From Labia minor (taxonomy: Eukaryota; Arthropoda; Insecta; Dermaptera; Spongiphoridae): a stretch of 64,000 bases of DNA. The notes below the pieces were generated by a model that saw only the letters and a list, made by a program, of their open reading frames with translations, did not search any database and was not told where the DNA came from. Position numbers and translations under genes: made by a program. Of this stretch, positions 23,902 to 35,342 are shown piece by piece; position 1 is the stretch's first letter; every line of letters begins with the position of its first letter. The stretch covers positions 17,063,187 to 17,127,186 of the forward strand of contig OY720347.1 of assembly GCA_963082975.1 (NCBI GenBank), in the 5' to 3' direction.

Positions 23902-24244
23902 GTGAGTTAAGATCAATATTTGAGTTACTACTAATGAACTGCTCTTGAGAATAAAAATAACATGAAAGGACCCTTCATTTATGTGTTATTTATTTTGTTT
24001 TATTTCAAAATTCATACATATTTATAAATTGAATAATTAACTATAAGTTCATAGAAAAATGAATTATAATTAATTCACTTAGAAGTAGAATTTTCATCTT
24101 TTAAATAAAATAAATAAATACTGAAAATTTAATTTTATTTCTAAACGTTTTTGTTTCTATTAAATATAATGCTTTATTTGATTATTATCTTTTATTTATA
24201 ACTAAAATATCTTATTACATATATATATTATATTTATAATATAG
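23902..24244. other. intron start, AT-rich
   Basis: No feature other than AT-rich intron sequence before the LINE copy. Confidence 0.5.
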
Positions 24245-24246
24245 TA

Positions 24247-24940
24247 CCAGCTGGTCAGAGCGCCTTCGGCGCTCTTCACAGCTGGACGGGGGCTCCGCCC
24301 CCTGTACCCCCGAGTGGTACATCGTATTTGGTTAAAAGTAGTAAAAGGTTTTCATCCATTTTGTTTCAATCATTATATTACATAAAACATTCATTTCTTT
24401 TTGTGTTCTTATTTAAAATATATTTTAATTTAATCAGTAAATTAATTATATATATTATTATTGTATATGTTATATCTATCTATTTATATAACTCAAAGAT
24501 ACTCGAAAGTTCTTGGCCACATTTCTCCAAATGTACCTATCCTGAGCCCTTGTCCCATCTCTTACGTCCCTTCCTATGCGTCCATGGTCTTGATTCCCTT
24601 TGATAATAATTTGGATGACATAAGCCTCTTTACTGCATGATAACAGACGTTTCCCGATTGATACCTCGATTTAAATTCTTCTCAAATATTATTATCCTTC
24701 GTGATTACATTCAATTTTTCTACATATTCAAATTTTACATTTTGTGTATTAAGATTTTGTATGTTAATACTGTTTCTCTTTGGCACTAAATATTTTTTCT
24801 TATCACTATTAATTTCAAACCTCCATTAATTTTTCCTCGCTATCTGTAATTGCAATTGCCGAATCTCTTATAATATTTTAGCCTAACTTTTCAATTTTTT
24901 TGTTTAATTGCATTTCGAGTGATTTTTTCCCAATTTGTGT
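24247..24940 (-). mobile_element. LINE 3' fragment with terminal hairpins (copy L2)
   Basis: Minus strand: an RT-thumb stretch corresponding to YLV..R..I..., broken, then an internal deletion near 24595 that removes most of the post-RT coding region. Next come the 3' UTR and two hairpins: GGGGGC-GGA-GCCCCC (24288-24302) and AGAGCGCC-GAA-GGCGCTCT (24257-24275), ending CTGACCAGCTGG. Frames on the plus strand here are incidental. Confidence 0.75.
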
Positions 24941-24943
24941 AAT

Positions 24944-25100
24944 CACATACTCACAACATACAACATATAATTGGCCGTGGGAAAAACATGGGGATTGCAA
25001 ATGAACTCCGCAGCACTTGAGTGTCTGGCCCTGAGCTTTGTTGATAGTATGTTTGTTTCCTTAGAACCTTTACCTCCACAAAACATACTCACATTGCACT
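24944..25100 (-). pseudogene. Helitron helicase C-terminal fragment
   Basis: The minus strand of about 24960-25055 reads TINKAQGQTLKCCGVHLQSP followed by CFSHGQLYVVC. This is the conserved C-terminal part of the Pif1-like helicase of Helitron Rep/Hel proteins (SQGQTL.. and ..HGQLYVA.SR motifs). The adjacent sequence on both sides is out of frame or unrelated, so it is a short remnant. It directly abuts LINE copy L2. Confidence 0.8.
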
Positions 25101-25104
25101 TTTA

Positions 25105-25700
25105 TAATATATACCGGGACCCTGAGCCTTGGCTCGGTACTTAAGTTGAAAAAAATGATTCATTATTATTGGATTTGGCTGGTAATATTAATACCTGGGA
25201 CACCGAGCTCCGCTCCACCCTTTGAAAAATATTGATATACAATTCTTTAATTATTTATTACAATTATTAAATGTTACACATTTGCATCAAAGTGATTAAA
25301 ATGAATGAACTTGTGCTCCTCAATAATACATAAATATATAATAAATACATATATATTTTTTTCTATAGTGTTTTTTTGAAAAACTGTTTAGCGCCCCAAG
25401 TGGTTATAAAACAAACAATTTTAGCTAGTATAATAAGATTAATCCAAGTAATATCGTCTATTTCTATTCGACACTATTTTCACTCCTTATGGTAGCGGCC
25501 CAGTCGATGATGTTATATGGATCGTTAATTAACCATTAACCATTCACCGAATCGCTATTCAAATAATAACATACAAACAGAAAAGTAGGCGTGTTGATAT
25601 AAAATATATACCTGTGTGACAACGAACTATCACTCGACTCTTTAACCACACAATTTATACAATTTATTTTTATATACTTTAAAAATTTTACAATTTTTTA
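25105..25700 (+). mobile_element. Helitron-like repeat I, copy 2
   Basis: Holds ACCTGGGACACCGAGCTCCG and the ATTGATATACAATTCTTTAA block shared with 7865-8200. At 25420-25442 it has the terminal sequence CAATTTTAGCTAGTATAATA seen at the 3' ends of B/C elements, then a further stretch shared with 8160-8200 (GTGTTGATATAAAATATATA). Its position next to a helicase fragment suggests the whole 24944-25700 block is a decayed Helitron. Confidence 0.55.
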
Positions 25701-26164
25701 ATTATTTATTATAATTGTTAAATGGAATTTCTAAAAATGACCCATTAAAAATTTGTTTCCTAAAATGTTTCAAAATAATTAAAATAAATTTCATTTATAT
25801 AAATATCTATTTTTATTTTCTCAATCAAAGAATATTTTGTTTATCATTTTATTTTTTTAATATTTTATTTATAAAACACGAAAACATTTAAAATTATATG
25901 AATAATTGATCTCATAATTAGATTTTCATTTTCAATTGACGATTTGTGTGTGTGTGTGAATTCATAAAATCTTAAAAAAAAACTTTTAAAACTTTTTAAA
26001 TTATTTTCAAGTAAGTAAGCAAAAGTAAGAACACAAAAACAAATAAATGTTTTATCTAATATATACTAATGGAATATTTAGTATATAATATTTTATAATA
26101 TTTACCGGAGTATAATAAATTGATAACGACATTTAATTCTCCTACTATATATCGAATCTAATAT
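25701..26164. other. AT-rich intron sequence
   Basis: Short (TG)n at about 25946-25958; nothing else recognised. Confidence 0.5.
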
Positions 26165-26525
26165 AAAGATAAATCTTCTTTTAAACGTTGTGTGAAACAA
26201 TTTCAAATAATTTAAATGTAAAACTATTAATGAAATAAAAAAAAATCAAATATATGAATATAATATAAATATTTTTAATTTTATTTTAAGAATAGATATG
26301 TATATATCTCACAGGCGGTGGTTGTGACGTCATCCATATATTATAAATTTAAATTAAGAAGAACTAATAAAGTTTCGTGAGATGTGATCAATAAAACTCA
26401 ATTTTTCTTTATAAATACTATCTCTGTTGTGAATTTCAAAAAAATCGTTAGAGCGGTTTTTGAGAACAATGAAACAAAGAAACAAACAATTTTTACTCGT
26501 ATAAGAAGATAAGATAAGATTTATT
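26165..26525 (+). mobile_element. Helitron-like element, 3' part (C type)
   Basis: Contains GAAACAATTTCAAATAATTT, TTGTGACGTCAT, CAATTTTTCTTTATAAATAC, and AGAGCGGTTTTTGAGAACAA, then AACAATTTTTACTCGTATAA and an (AAGAT)n-like tail. Same order as in 8540-8806 and the inverse copy at the window end. Confidence 0.55.
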
Positions 26526-28982
26526 CATTATTATTTATTTATTTATTTGTAAATATAAATTGCTGTTTTTGTTATTGTTTTCTGCATAGTTTATTGTTGT
26601 TATTTTGATTATTATATTCTAGTCATGTTCAATGAGGACCCCTTTACAGTCCCCTTTTGAGCGGTGATATTTTTTATTATTTATTCATCTATTTATTTGT
26701 TTATTTAATGTATTTATTGATTGGTTAATTATTGAATAGATTGTTTTTAGTTTAAAAGGAAAAATCATTCTTTCCAAGTGATCTACCCCGGGAGCGTTGG
26801 GTCTGACACAATGGAATCGGTCAGGACTCAGAAATTTACTGTTTGCCTGGCTTTGCCACGGCTAAGAAGATGAAATTCTCCCTCTAGGGATTGCTTGAAG
26901 AAAAATGAAATTTATCTTGTACGATGGATTTTAAGTCACAAATGGCCGTAGTAGCTGAAGTGCCTCGATCTTCAAATAATAATAATATTATATTTATATT
27001 TATAGGATCCTTAGAAAACAAAACTTTTATAGGTACATGGTTGGGATTTTATATTTGAATTAGGTTCTTCTAAATGATTTAAGAGCGACATTAAATTCCG
27101 GAAATCGAACAATTCTTTTGCATTATCGTTTGTTTTTTATAAAATTATTAATTTTATAAAAAATAATTATTAAAGAAGATATTATATGTTATTACATATC
27201 CTGAGTTGATAGTCTGAACTTCAATGTTACATATATAATATTACAATAAATTATTTTATTAAAAATTATGTTCTATCAACAACCTATTTTTTTTTTTTTT
27301 TTTTTTTTTTGGTACACTGAGAACGCAACTTTTTACGACCCTGGTTGCCTAGAACAATTTACATCTCTTGATTAATAAGTATTACTTAATAAATTATGAT
27401 CTTCTTCTGCCAAATTTCTTTTATAAAAAAATGATCTCTTATTTATTTATTTATGTTTTATAAACATCTTAGGCGTTCTTATATATTTGAACTTTGGAAA
27501 ATTTTCAGTTTTAACTTTGTTCGTTGTTGTGAATTGAGAACGAAATAAAATCCATGCGAATAACAACTCTTATCGATGTTTGATAAGAAAATGTAAAGAG
27601 AAAAGAAGCGAAAGAGAGGCAAGTCTGTTGTTGAAAAATAACAATCAAAGGGAATGAATCCACAACTCCCTTTTCCTTCGATTCTACGTTGATATTTGCA
27701 GTTCAAAGCTATCCTCCCCCACCACACTTTCCACCTTGCCTTCACCTCCTTCAAGACTACCACCCTCCCTCAAACCCATACAAATTTTCTCGAGGTGTAA
27801 CTCAGCACTCTCTAGAGATCCTTTTGTAATTCACTTCTAATGAATGGATTTCTCCATTCCATCAAACAATTCTCTTGGAAGAGACCTTAATGGTAATATA
27901 ATATCGAACGAAGAAAAGTATTTAATTATTATCAATCGAATATATATTAGAATGAGTGAGAAAATGAAGCAATCAGCGATTCGAAATTACCTTTCGATCA
28001 TTAAAGCGAATATAATTCATGAAATTTGATATTAGAATAATCTATAAGTAGTTGATTAAATTTATAACGACGCCAATTTTTTTTTTTAATTAACCTTCAA
28101 ATGATTCATTTAATTATCAAATTGAGACCAAAATCTACGCATATTACAAAATTTTAACATAAAATAAAATAATTATATTTTCTTTGTTAATTGATTTTCA
28201 AAATACCATTATTTTCTTTATTAGGGAGGTGAACCATTTCTCTATTAATTATTATCCCTCTTTATCACCATTTGTATATGAAAAATGCAAGTCGTTCATT
28301 TTAATAACATAATATTTTATAAATAAATAAATTTAACAATGGTATTTTAATATTCTTCATTTCATAAAATAAATAAATCACTGAATAGATTCAAATAAAA
28401 GAAGATTTAAAGTAAATATTAAATAATGATTTATTTGTAATGTATGAAATTGTTTTGAATGAAAATCACAGAGATTATGTCTTCAGATATAAAAATAAAT
28501 AAATTTAAGTCATTTTAAGTCATCAGAGAATTAAAATTTTAAATTTCTCCAATGAAATAGTCTAAAGATAAATAAAAGTTATAACTCTACAGGGATTCAA
28601 CTGGAGGAAATTGATATTCGAATGTTCAAATATTTTTTTTTTAAATTCAAAAAGGTAGACATTCATTCTGTGATAGCTTAGAGACACCAATCTCAAACTC
28701 ATGAATAAATATGTAATAAGACGAATGGCTAAAGGACGACAAATCTTGAATTGATGGAATCTAAGAAATAATAATAATAATAATTATATATGAGTAAAAG
28801 TTGGGATCGTTAACAAGGTTAGGCAGGGAGGAAGAGGAAGTTGGATCTCTGACTTAGAAATAGAACAAATTAAAACAAATTAAAACTAATTAAAACAAAT
28901 TAAATAATTAAAACAAATTAAAAAATCAAACCCATTGTAAAAATGTTTAGTTAGAACAATTTTTTTTTCTTCTTATCTAAAA
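26526..28982. other. intron sequence with GC-richer patches and a T24 run
   Basis: A patch at 26760-26970 (CTACCCCGGGAGCGTTGGGT) and one at 27480-27860 (CTATCCTCCCCCACCACACT, then CCATTCCATCAAACAATTC) are much less AT-rich than the rest but show no protein I recognise. A 24-T run at 27287-27310 followed by GGTACACTGAGAACGCAACT looks like the tail of a minus-strand retroposed copy. At about 28862-28918 an AAATTAAAAC unit is tandemly repeated about five times. Confidence 0.4.
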
Positions 28983-29474
28983 CTAGCGCTCTTCACACCT
29001 AGACGGGGGCTCCGCCCCCTGTACCCCCGAGTGGTACATAGTATTTGGTGGTTGAAAGTATTAAAAGGTTTTCATCCATTTTGTTTCAATCAGTATATTA
29101 CATAAAACATTCATTTCTTTTTGTGTTCATATTTAAAATATATTTTAATTTAATCAATAAATTAATTATATATTTTATTATTATTGTATATGTTATATCT
29201 ATCTATCTATGTGGCTCAAAGATACTCGAAAGTTCTTGGCCGCAACAACCACATTTCTCCAAGTGTCCCTATCCTGAGCCCTTGTTCCATCTCTCTTACG
29301 TTCCTTCCTACGCGTCCTTGGTTTTCCATTCGGTCTCCCCTCCAATATCTTTTTCCTCTCCCATTCAAGCCACGTGCCCTGCCTATCGCAGCTTTTCCCC
29401 TTTTATAACCCTAACTATTTCTGAAGATGCAGAGAGGCTATGCAGTCTCCTCCATTCCCCGGTGACCTCATCTT
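28983..29474 (-). mobile_element. LINE 3' fragment (copy L3)
   Basis: Minus strand: starts in the GEW/VTGE coding region, runs to the VVAAAKNFRV-like C-terminus and a GATA tract, then the 3' UTR with the hairpin GGGGGC-GGA-GCCCCC (29005-29019). Its end is GAAGAGCGCTAG: the second hairpin present in L2 and L4 is missing but the CTAG is kept. The long plus-strand frames here are antisense and incidental. Confidence 0.75.
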
Positions 29475-30024
29475 TAAATCTTATGATCGGATAGATAGAA
29501 TCACACACCTCATTCAATACAAAAGGGGGTGGATAATCTTTTTTACCCCACTGTCACTTAAAGAGAGAAAATATGAAACACTAATATACTTATTAAATAA
29601 AGTAAATTTTCATTTTGTTTAAATTTTCTTTTTTTATCTCGTATTAAATCATCTTTTGATAGCTCTTTACTTTTCTATTTTTATTAATTCTATTTAAACC
29701 CATTTATGAAAATATCAAAACAATATTCCAAAAAAACCTAATATATATGATATATCTATCATCTTGATATTATCTTGATATTATACTATAAATCATATTT
29801 TATTTTCCAATAGTTTCTTTTAAAATTTTTATTTGTTTATTTTTTTTTCTAAATTCCATTAAAATTGATAACCATTCGTTTCTTATATTAGAAAATTCAA
29901 ATATATAAATTTATTTTAAAGTTTTTGCATGCTCTTAAACATTTTTATGTAAATATTAGATGCAGAATTAATACGATTAATAATTAATAATAATAAATGC
30001 CTATTTAAATATTTTAAGTTTAAA

Positions 30025-30190
30025 TTGGGTGGCTTGTGTTGCTGGTTGCCTAAATGCCAGGGGCGTCTAGCCGAGTCAACGCTCACTCAGTCAGTCAGTC
30101 GATTTCGTTGTGTGAGTGCGCATGCCAACTCAAACCAGGCGGGCGGCGATGACGCTTTCTCTTTCTACTATATCAAAAGCGTAAGTGTAT
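30025..30190 (+). promoter_or_regulatory. GC-richer island with initiator-like TCAGT repeats and a donor site
   Basis: TCACTCAGTCAGTCAGTCG (about 30084-30102) repeats the arthropod initiator core TCAGT. About 95 bp further, CAAAAGCGTAAGTG has a strong splice-donor match. The segment is markedly GC-richer than its flanks. It could be a first exon or alternative promoter inside the large intron. No recognised protein; a 70-codon frame crosses it but runs past the donor. Confidence 0.3.
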
Positions 30191-31564
30191 TTTCTATTGA
30201 AATTATCATAATTCACCAATATAAAGCGATCAATTAACATCACCTCTACCATCATTGTAATAAAGTCTCAAATGATTTACTGATTTTTTTTAATAATTAT
30301 TTTAATAGAAAAATATCATATTTGATTTTTATTTCATATTCATATTATGAATGATATTTTATTTACTAATATATATTTATATACATATATTTAACGTGAT
30401 ATATCTGCACATTACTCAAAATTTAATTTAAAATTATTTACACATTTTATTAGAATTTGAAAATGTATATATCTTCTTTTCTTCTAATTAATCTCTTTTC
30501 TATTTCATTTTTCTCATGTGATTTAATATAATACGATATATTATATATCGTACCCTATATATATATTTATTTATTTATTGGTATATATATTTCTATTTAT
30601 TATTATTATTCATTTAAGCAAATATAATTTTTTTATTTTCAATTTGAAGAGATATTTATTCTAGAGACGCCCAAACTGCAGGGCTAATTTATTTTCTTTT
30701 TTTCTTTTATCTTGTAATTTACTGTTTAATTTATCTAAAAGAATGATAAATTCCGATAAATATTTATTCTTTCAATATCAATTATTTTCTGAGAATTCTA
30801 CATGATTATCAAAATCAAAAATCAATTGAAATTTAAATAGAAATCATTTTAACATTCTCTTTTAATTATAGATAATAGAAAAGGTCAGTTTTTAATACTT
30901 TCATTTATTAAACAAGAATTTTATTATGTGTCTTTGAAATATATCTAAATATTATTATTACATTAAAAGTTATAATAACGAAAAATTAATATGTGATACA
31001 TTGATTATCAACAGTTTCAAAGTATTTTTAATCTCCATTAAAAAAAATACAACTGATTATAAAGGCAGATATTTTATTAGAATGAATTAATTATAAATTT
31101 GGAAATAATTTTAAAGCTCGGAAGCTTCTATTAGCTAAACATCGTAGTAGGCGTTACGATATATATATTATATTTTACTCGTATTCTATATTCTATTGTA
31201 TATATCTCGAGACAACTCCCAATATATTTACTTGTTTTTCTTATTTTGATTTGATTTGAAGAGCTATTGAACTAATATATATATTTGCATGTTATCTTTT
31301 TTATAATTACACACAAAAAAACATCTGATGAGTTAATTTATAAAATATTTCAGTTAAATAGAATTTCTATTCTGAATTTAAATTTGAATATAAGAGATAA
31401 AAAAATTCGTAATTCTTAAATGTTATACCATTATGTATTGTTAAATATACATTTATGTAATATTTTAAGTGTTTTATTTGTAAATTTTCAATTATCACTT
31501 GTAAGTATATTGAATTTCTATTTATACACAGACAATTGTATATTATTTTTTTATTTAAATAATA
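30191..31564. other. AT-rich intron sequence
   Basis: No recognised feature. Confidence 0.5.
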
Positions 31565-31855
31565 ATCAAAAAATTAATTTCTGCGGTTATTGATTTGATA
31601 TTAATAAAATTTATAGCCTATGTTACTCTAGAGGTATATAAGAATATTGTGAAGTAATTTCATAGAAATAGGTTAGGCCAATTCTGAGTCTATAAAATAG
31701 TAATTTTCCGGACAGACAGACAGACATGAAAAATTCTAAAGTCACTTTTGGATTCTAGAGGTCATGAAACGCGAAGATATGCAAAAATTTTTGAATTCTG
31801 AGCAATGTGCAGACAAAAACCTTTTTATATATATATAGATAGATAAATATATGAT
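31565..31855 (-). mobile_element. Helitron-like element B, 5' part
   Basis: Minus strand begins TCTATCTATATATATATAAA, continues AAGGTTTTTGTCTGCACATT and a (GTCT)n tract (31713-31726), and ends near TCAATAACCGCAGAAATTAA. It matches 39340-39560 over its full length and the first part of 8225-8460. Confidence 0.6.
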
Positions 31856-32263
31856 TTATATGATTAAAATATTGTTTTAATTTATTCTTTAATTGTTTTC
31901 AAAAAAATACTTAATTATAATATATATAATTTGTTCTTTTGTTTAATTTATTCAGATTCAATTGAATGGAATAAAGAGTGATTTGTTTAACATTAAATCC
32001 AAAGTTTATTTCTCACATATCTATTCACTAAATTATTATGAATGTTGAAAGGAATCATTCATTTGTGAAATTAATGTATACTTATAGGTATATATAATAA
32101 AATATTCAATTAATTATTATCGAATATCTCTGTTGTAATATAAATTAATTAATTACAGATACAGAATAAATACATAAATTCAAGCAATTACAAATTAATA
32201 ATTATCTATGTTGATATTAATTATTATTGTTAATATTAGTCAATCAATTTAAATTTTATCAGA
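31856..32263. other. AT-rich intron sequence
   Basis: No recognised feature. Confidence 0.5.
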
Positions 32264-32758
32264 AGTAATTGTTTACGAACCGGGAAGCTTCAAGGATTTG
32301 GATGAAACTTTGCCAGTGAATTCCTTTTTTAATTCGAAAAGAAACTTTCCTTATGCAATATTTCTCGGTTATTAAACTTATTAAAGTTTGACAAATAGTT
32401 ATGAATGAGAAGCCATTTAATAATGTTTTATTGACTAATTCATTATTTATTCACTTATTTACTAATTGTTTTTAGTTCGATTTGAATATAGTAAAACTAT
32501 TTAATTAATTATTTTTTTAATTTTCATATAACCAAACCCTGAAAGTCAGTGAAGCCCTCTGCTGGCCAAATGGATAAAAAATGGAAGTTAAATCGAATGT
32601 AAAAGGATTTATAATCAAATTTTAATAATCTTTATCTGATAAACTAAAAGAAACCTAGAAATATTGCTTAAGAAAAGTTTCTTTGGAATTAACAAAGGAA
32701 TCCACTGGAAAAATCTCATCCAAATCCTTGAAGCTTCCCGGTTTGTAAACAATTACCC
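32264..32758. mobile_element. long-TIR MITE family E, copy 2
   Basis: Ends (A/G)GTAATTGTTTACRAACCGGG and its inverse; the TIRs include GGGAAGCTTCAAGGATTTGG and extend to about 100 bp. Flanked by the 7-base direct repeat TATCAGA (32257-32263 and 32759-32765). No coding capacity. Together with copy 1 it defines the family. Confidence 0.85.
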
Positions 32759-32765
32759 TATCAGA

Positions 32766-34550
32766 TATATTTATAATATATATTTTGTTATGTATTTAGT
32801 ATTTTAAGTGAATTTAGTCTTGGAAAATATCCATTAAAAAAAACTAAGTAATAGAAATTGATGACAAATTGATTTCAATTCTATTTATTTATGTCTATAT
32901 CTATTTATTTATTTAAATATTTGCATTTCTGACCTCATGTATATTTAACAGGGTTTATTAATGTAGTATTCTCTCTGATAATCATCATCAAAGTCGTCAA
33001 CAACTGTTTAATATGATCTGCGATAAGAGCCACTATCTCTCGTTATACCATTACCCATCTACCTATTTCTAACAAAATAACCCAGTAAAGAATCATCGTT
33101 ATTTTTATTTATTTCTCTATACTATAAAGTTACTTAGGATTTTCATTCATTTCTATAAAAATTGTTTAATAGTTAAATTACTTCATCGGTACTAGATTAT
33201 TAAAAAATTGAAAATATTAACAAAATTATAGTTAATCTTATATATTGATCTTTTTAAATTTATTTTTAATAAAATGAGTAATTTACAAAATAATTATTCT
33301 TTATAAAAGAAAAAAAAGTGGAGAAATAGAAAGATTATAAAAACCAAATAATAAGTATTCATTTTCCTTTTGAATTAACTCACACCACTTTTCAAAGGGA
33401 ATAATTTTTACAAAATTGAAATATAATTAGTAATCTATTAAAATTCCTTTGAAGAAGGATGCGACTGGACTCCGAAACGTTGGTATTAATTTAAGGAGAA
33501 AAGGAATAATTATTAATTGATTTTTAAACTTCCTACTAATTCTACTTTCAATATTAAATAAAAATATTATTATAGACTATATACATGTTTGCAAATTTAT
33601 TTTTATTTAACTTATTTTCAAAAATCTAATCAACTAAAATAGGATTGTTTTTAAATCAAATTGTCATAATCTATTTCAAGACCAAATGAATATGATAATA
33701 TGTTATAAATAAAAAAATATATGTAAGTATATGATTAAAATTTATTAAATATTAATAAGTAGATAATTTTTAATATCTATTTGAGTGTGTGAGAGAGAAA
33801 GAGAAATATTAATATCATAAAATTTAAATATCTTTTTGGGAAACAATTTAAGATGTCTCAATTTCTGTTATTCAGTAGCAACAGCGATTGTTTTATTATC
33901 TAATTCAACGACCTTTTGCTTTCACGTTTCTCTTTTGATGTTGATGATTACTAAATTAAATTTTAATTATAATTTTAAACTTTCATGGGAAGGCTAACCC
34001 TATTAATTAATTGTCAGAATATGAAATTATTTTGTTAAAATCATCAAAATGGAATCTGGAATTACCGACACAGCCAAAAATTTTTATTTTGTTAAATAAA
34101 ATTAAACTCGTCTTGTTTTAAAATAAAAATAATATATATTTGCTAATATTATATAAAACATAGATATAAGTATATATAGAAAAAAAAGAAAGGTGGAACA
34201 AAAAAATGAAGAAAATAATCACCTAAGCAGGTGGTATTGGAAACAAATAAAATTCAGATATACTAGTATATTATAAGAATTAAACCTCGAGGCAATTTAT
34301 AAAAAAAACTAATTTTGTACTTGTTATTTGCTTTCTGAATCTCTCTCTCTCTCTCTCTTTCTCTCTTTTACGAATACTCATCTATGAGTATTCCCCCAGG
34401 GCTGAATGAAATTGAAAATTTCTATTTAAGAAAGATTTTGTTCTATTTATTGCATATTTATCTATCAAAATTACCTATAAATAGAAAGAAATATATATTA
34501 TTGTATATTATGATTTAAAAATTATTTATATATTAATATAAGTTTATATT
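32766..34550. other. AT-rich intron sequence
   Basis: Contains GAAGAAGGATGCGACTGGAC then TCCGAAACGTTGG at about 33452-33484, a patch unlike its surroundings, and a (CT)n tract at about 34341-34367. No gene recognised. Confidence 0.4.
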
Positions 34551-34853
34551 GCATGACCTCTATGCATCTTCAGACATAGTTAGGGTTATAAAATAGAGAA
34601 GACAGATATGCAGGGCACGTGGCTAGAATGGGAAAGGAAGAATGGCCAAAAATATATTGGTGGGAAGACTGAGTGGGAAATGCCCGCTTGGAAAACCAAG
34701 GAAGCGGTGGGTGGATAATGTAGGAAGGGGACGTGAGATAGATGGGAGAGAAACGAGTTGGATGGTTATAGCTCAGGATAGGAACACTGGAAGAAATATG
34801 GTTGCTGCGACCAAGAACTTACGAGTTCCGTAGAGCCACAGAAATAGATAGAT
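34551..34853 (+). mobile_element. LINE 3' fragment (copy L5)
   Basis: Reads through ARMGKEEWPK- and GRLSGKCPLGKPRKRWVDNV to the terminal AATKNLRVP stop, then CCACAGAAATAGATAGATAT. Severely 5' truncated. It belongs to the same subfamily as L1, which lacks the hairpin 3' UTR. Confidence 0.75.
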
Positions 34854-34865
34854 ATTTTTGAAGGG

Positions 34866-35342
34866 AGGTCTTTTTGAATTCTTCGTCTCTTAAATGAAAT
34901 GGCAACACTATTCCTGTCAGTAGGCAACTATCAGCTGACTCCTGTCGAAATTTAAATCAGCTGGGTTTTTTAGTTTTTGATTGTATTCCAATAATAGCAG
35001 ACTACCTCGTGATTTGAGAAGAAAATGGAAAAAGTGAATTTCCATGAAAATCCTTGAATTGGGATACGAATCATCCGCCCTATTCTCCGGGTGTAGCCGG
35101 ACTATTTCTTGTTTCCAAACCTGAAGAAATGGCTCGTCGGAAAGAGATTTCACTCCAACGATAAAATCATCTTACAAACAAATCTATTTTGATGTCCTCG
35201 ACAAATCTTAATTTTTGGATGAGATAAAAAATTGGAGAAACGTTAGACAAAATATTTAGAAGTCAAAGAAGACTATGTTGAAAAATAAAATAATTTTTTA
35301 TCCAAAACCTGTGTTTCATTCAAAAAGTCACTTATTGACCTT
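34866..35342 (+). mobile_element. mariner-derived MITE with internal deletion, copy 2
   Basis: Closely similar to 10811-11302, including the same joint between MEKSEF and the HPPYSP region (here HPPYSPGVAG, with the third catalytic Asp region altered). SNDEI-like and LDKSYF-like motifs follow. It begins 13 bp after LINE copy L5. Frames across it are broken. Confidence 0.7.

Noticed and set aside
27479-27763. 94-codon minus-strand frame
   Set aside because: Open but with no recognisable domain; the plus-strand CT-rich patch of the GC-richer island explains its openness on the other strand.
29045-29494. 149-codon plus-strand frame
   Set aside because: Antisense to a LINE 3' fragment; a matching frame occurs antisense to copy L4 (41158-41628).
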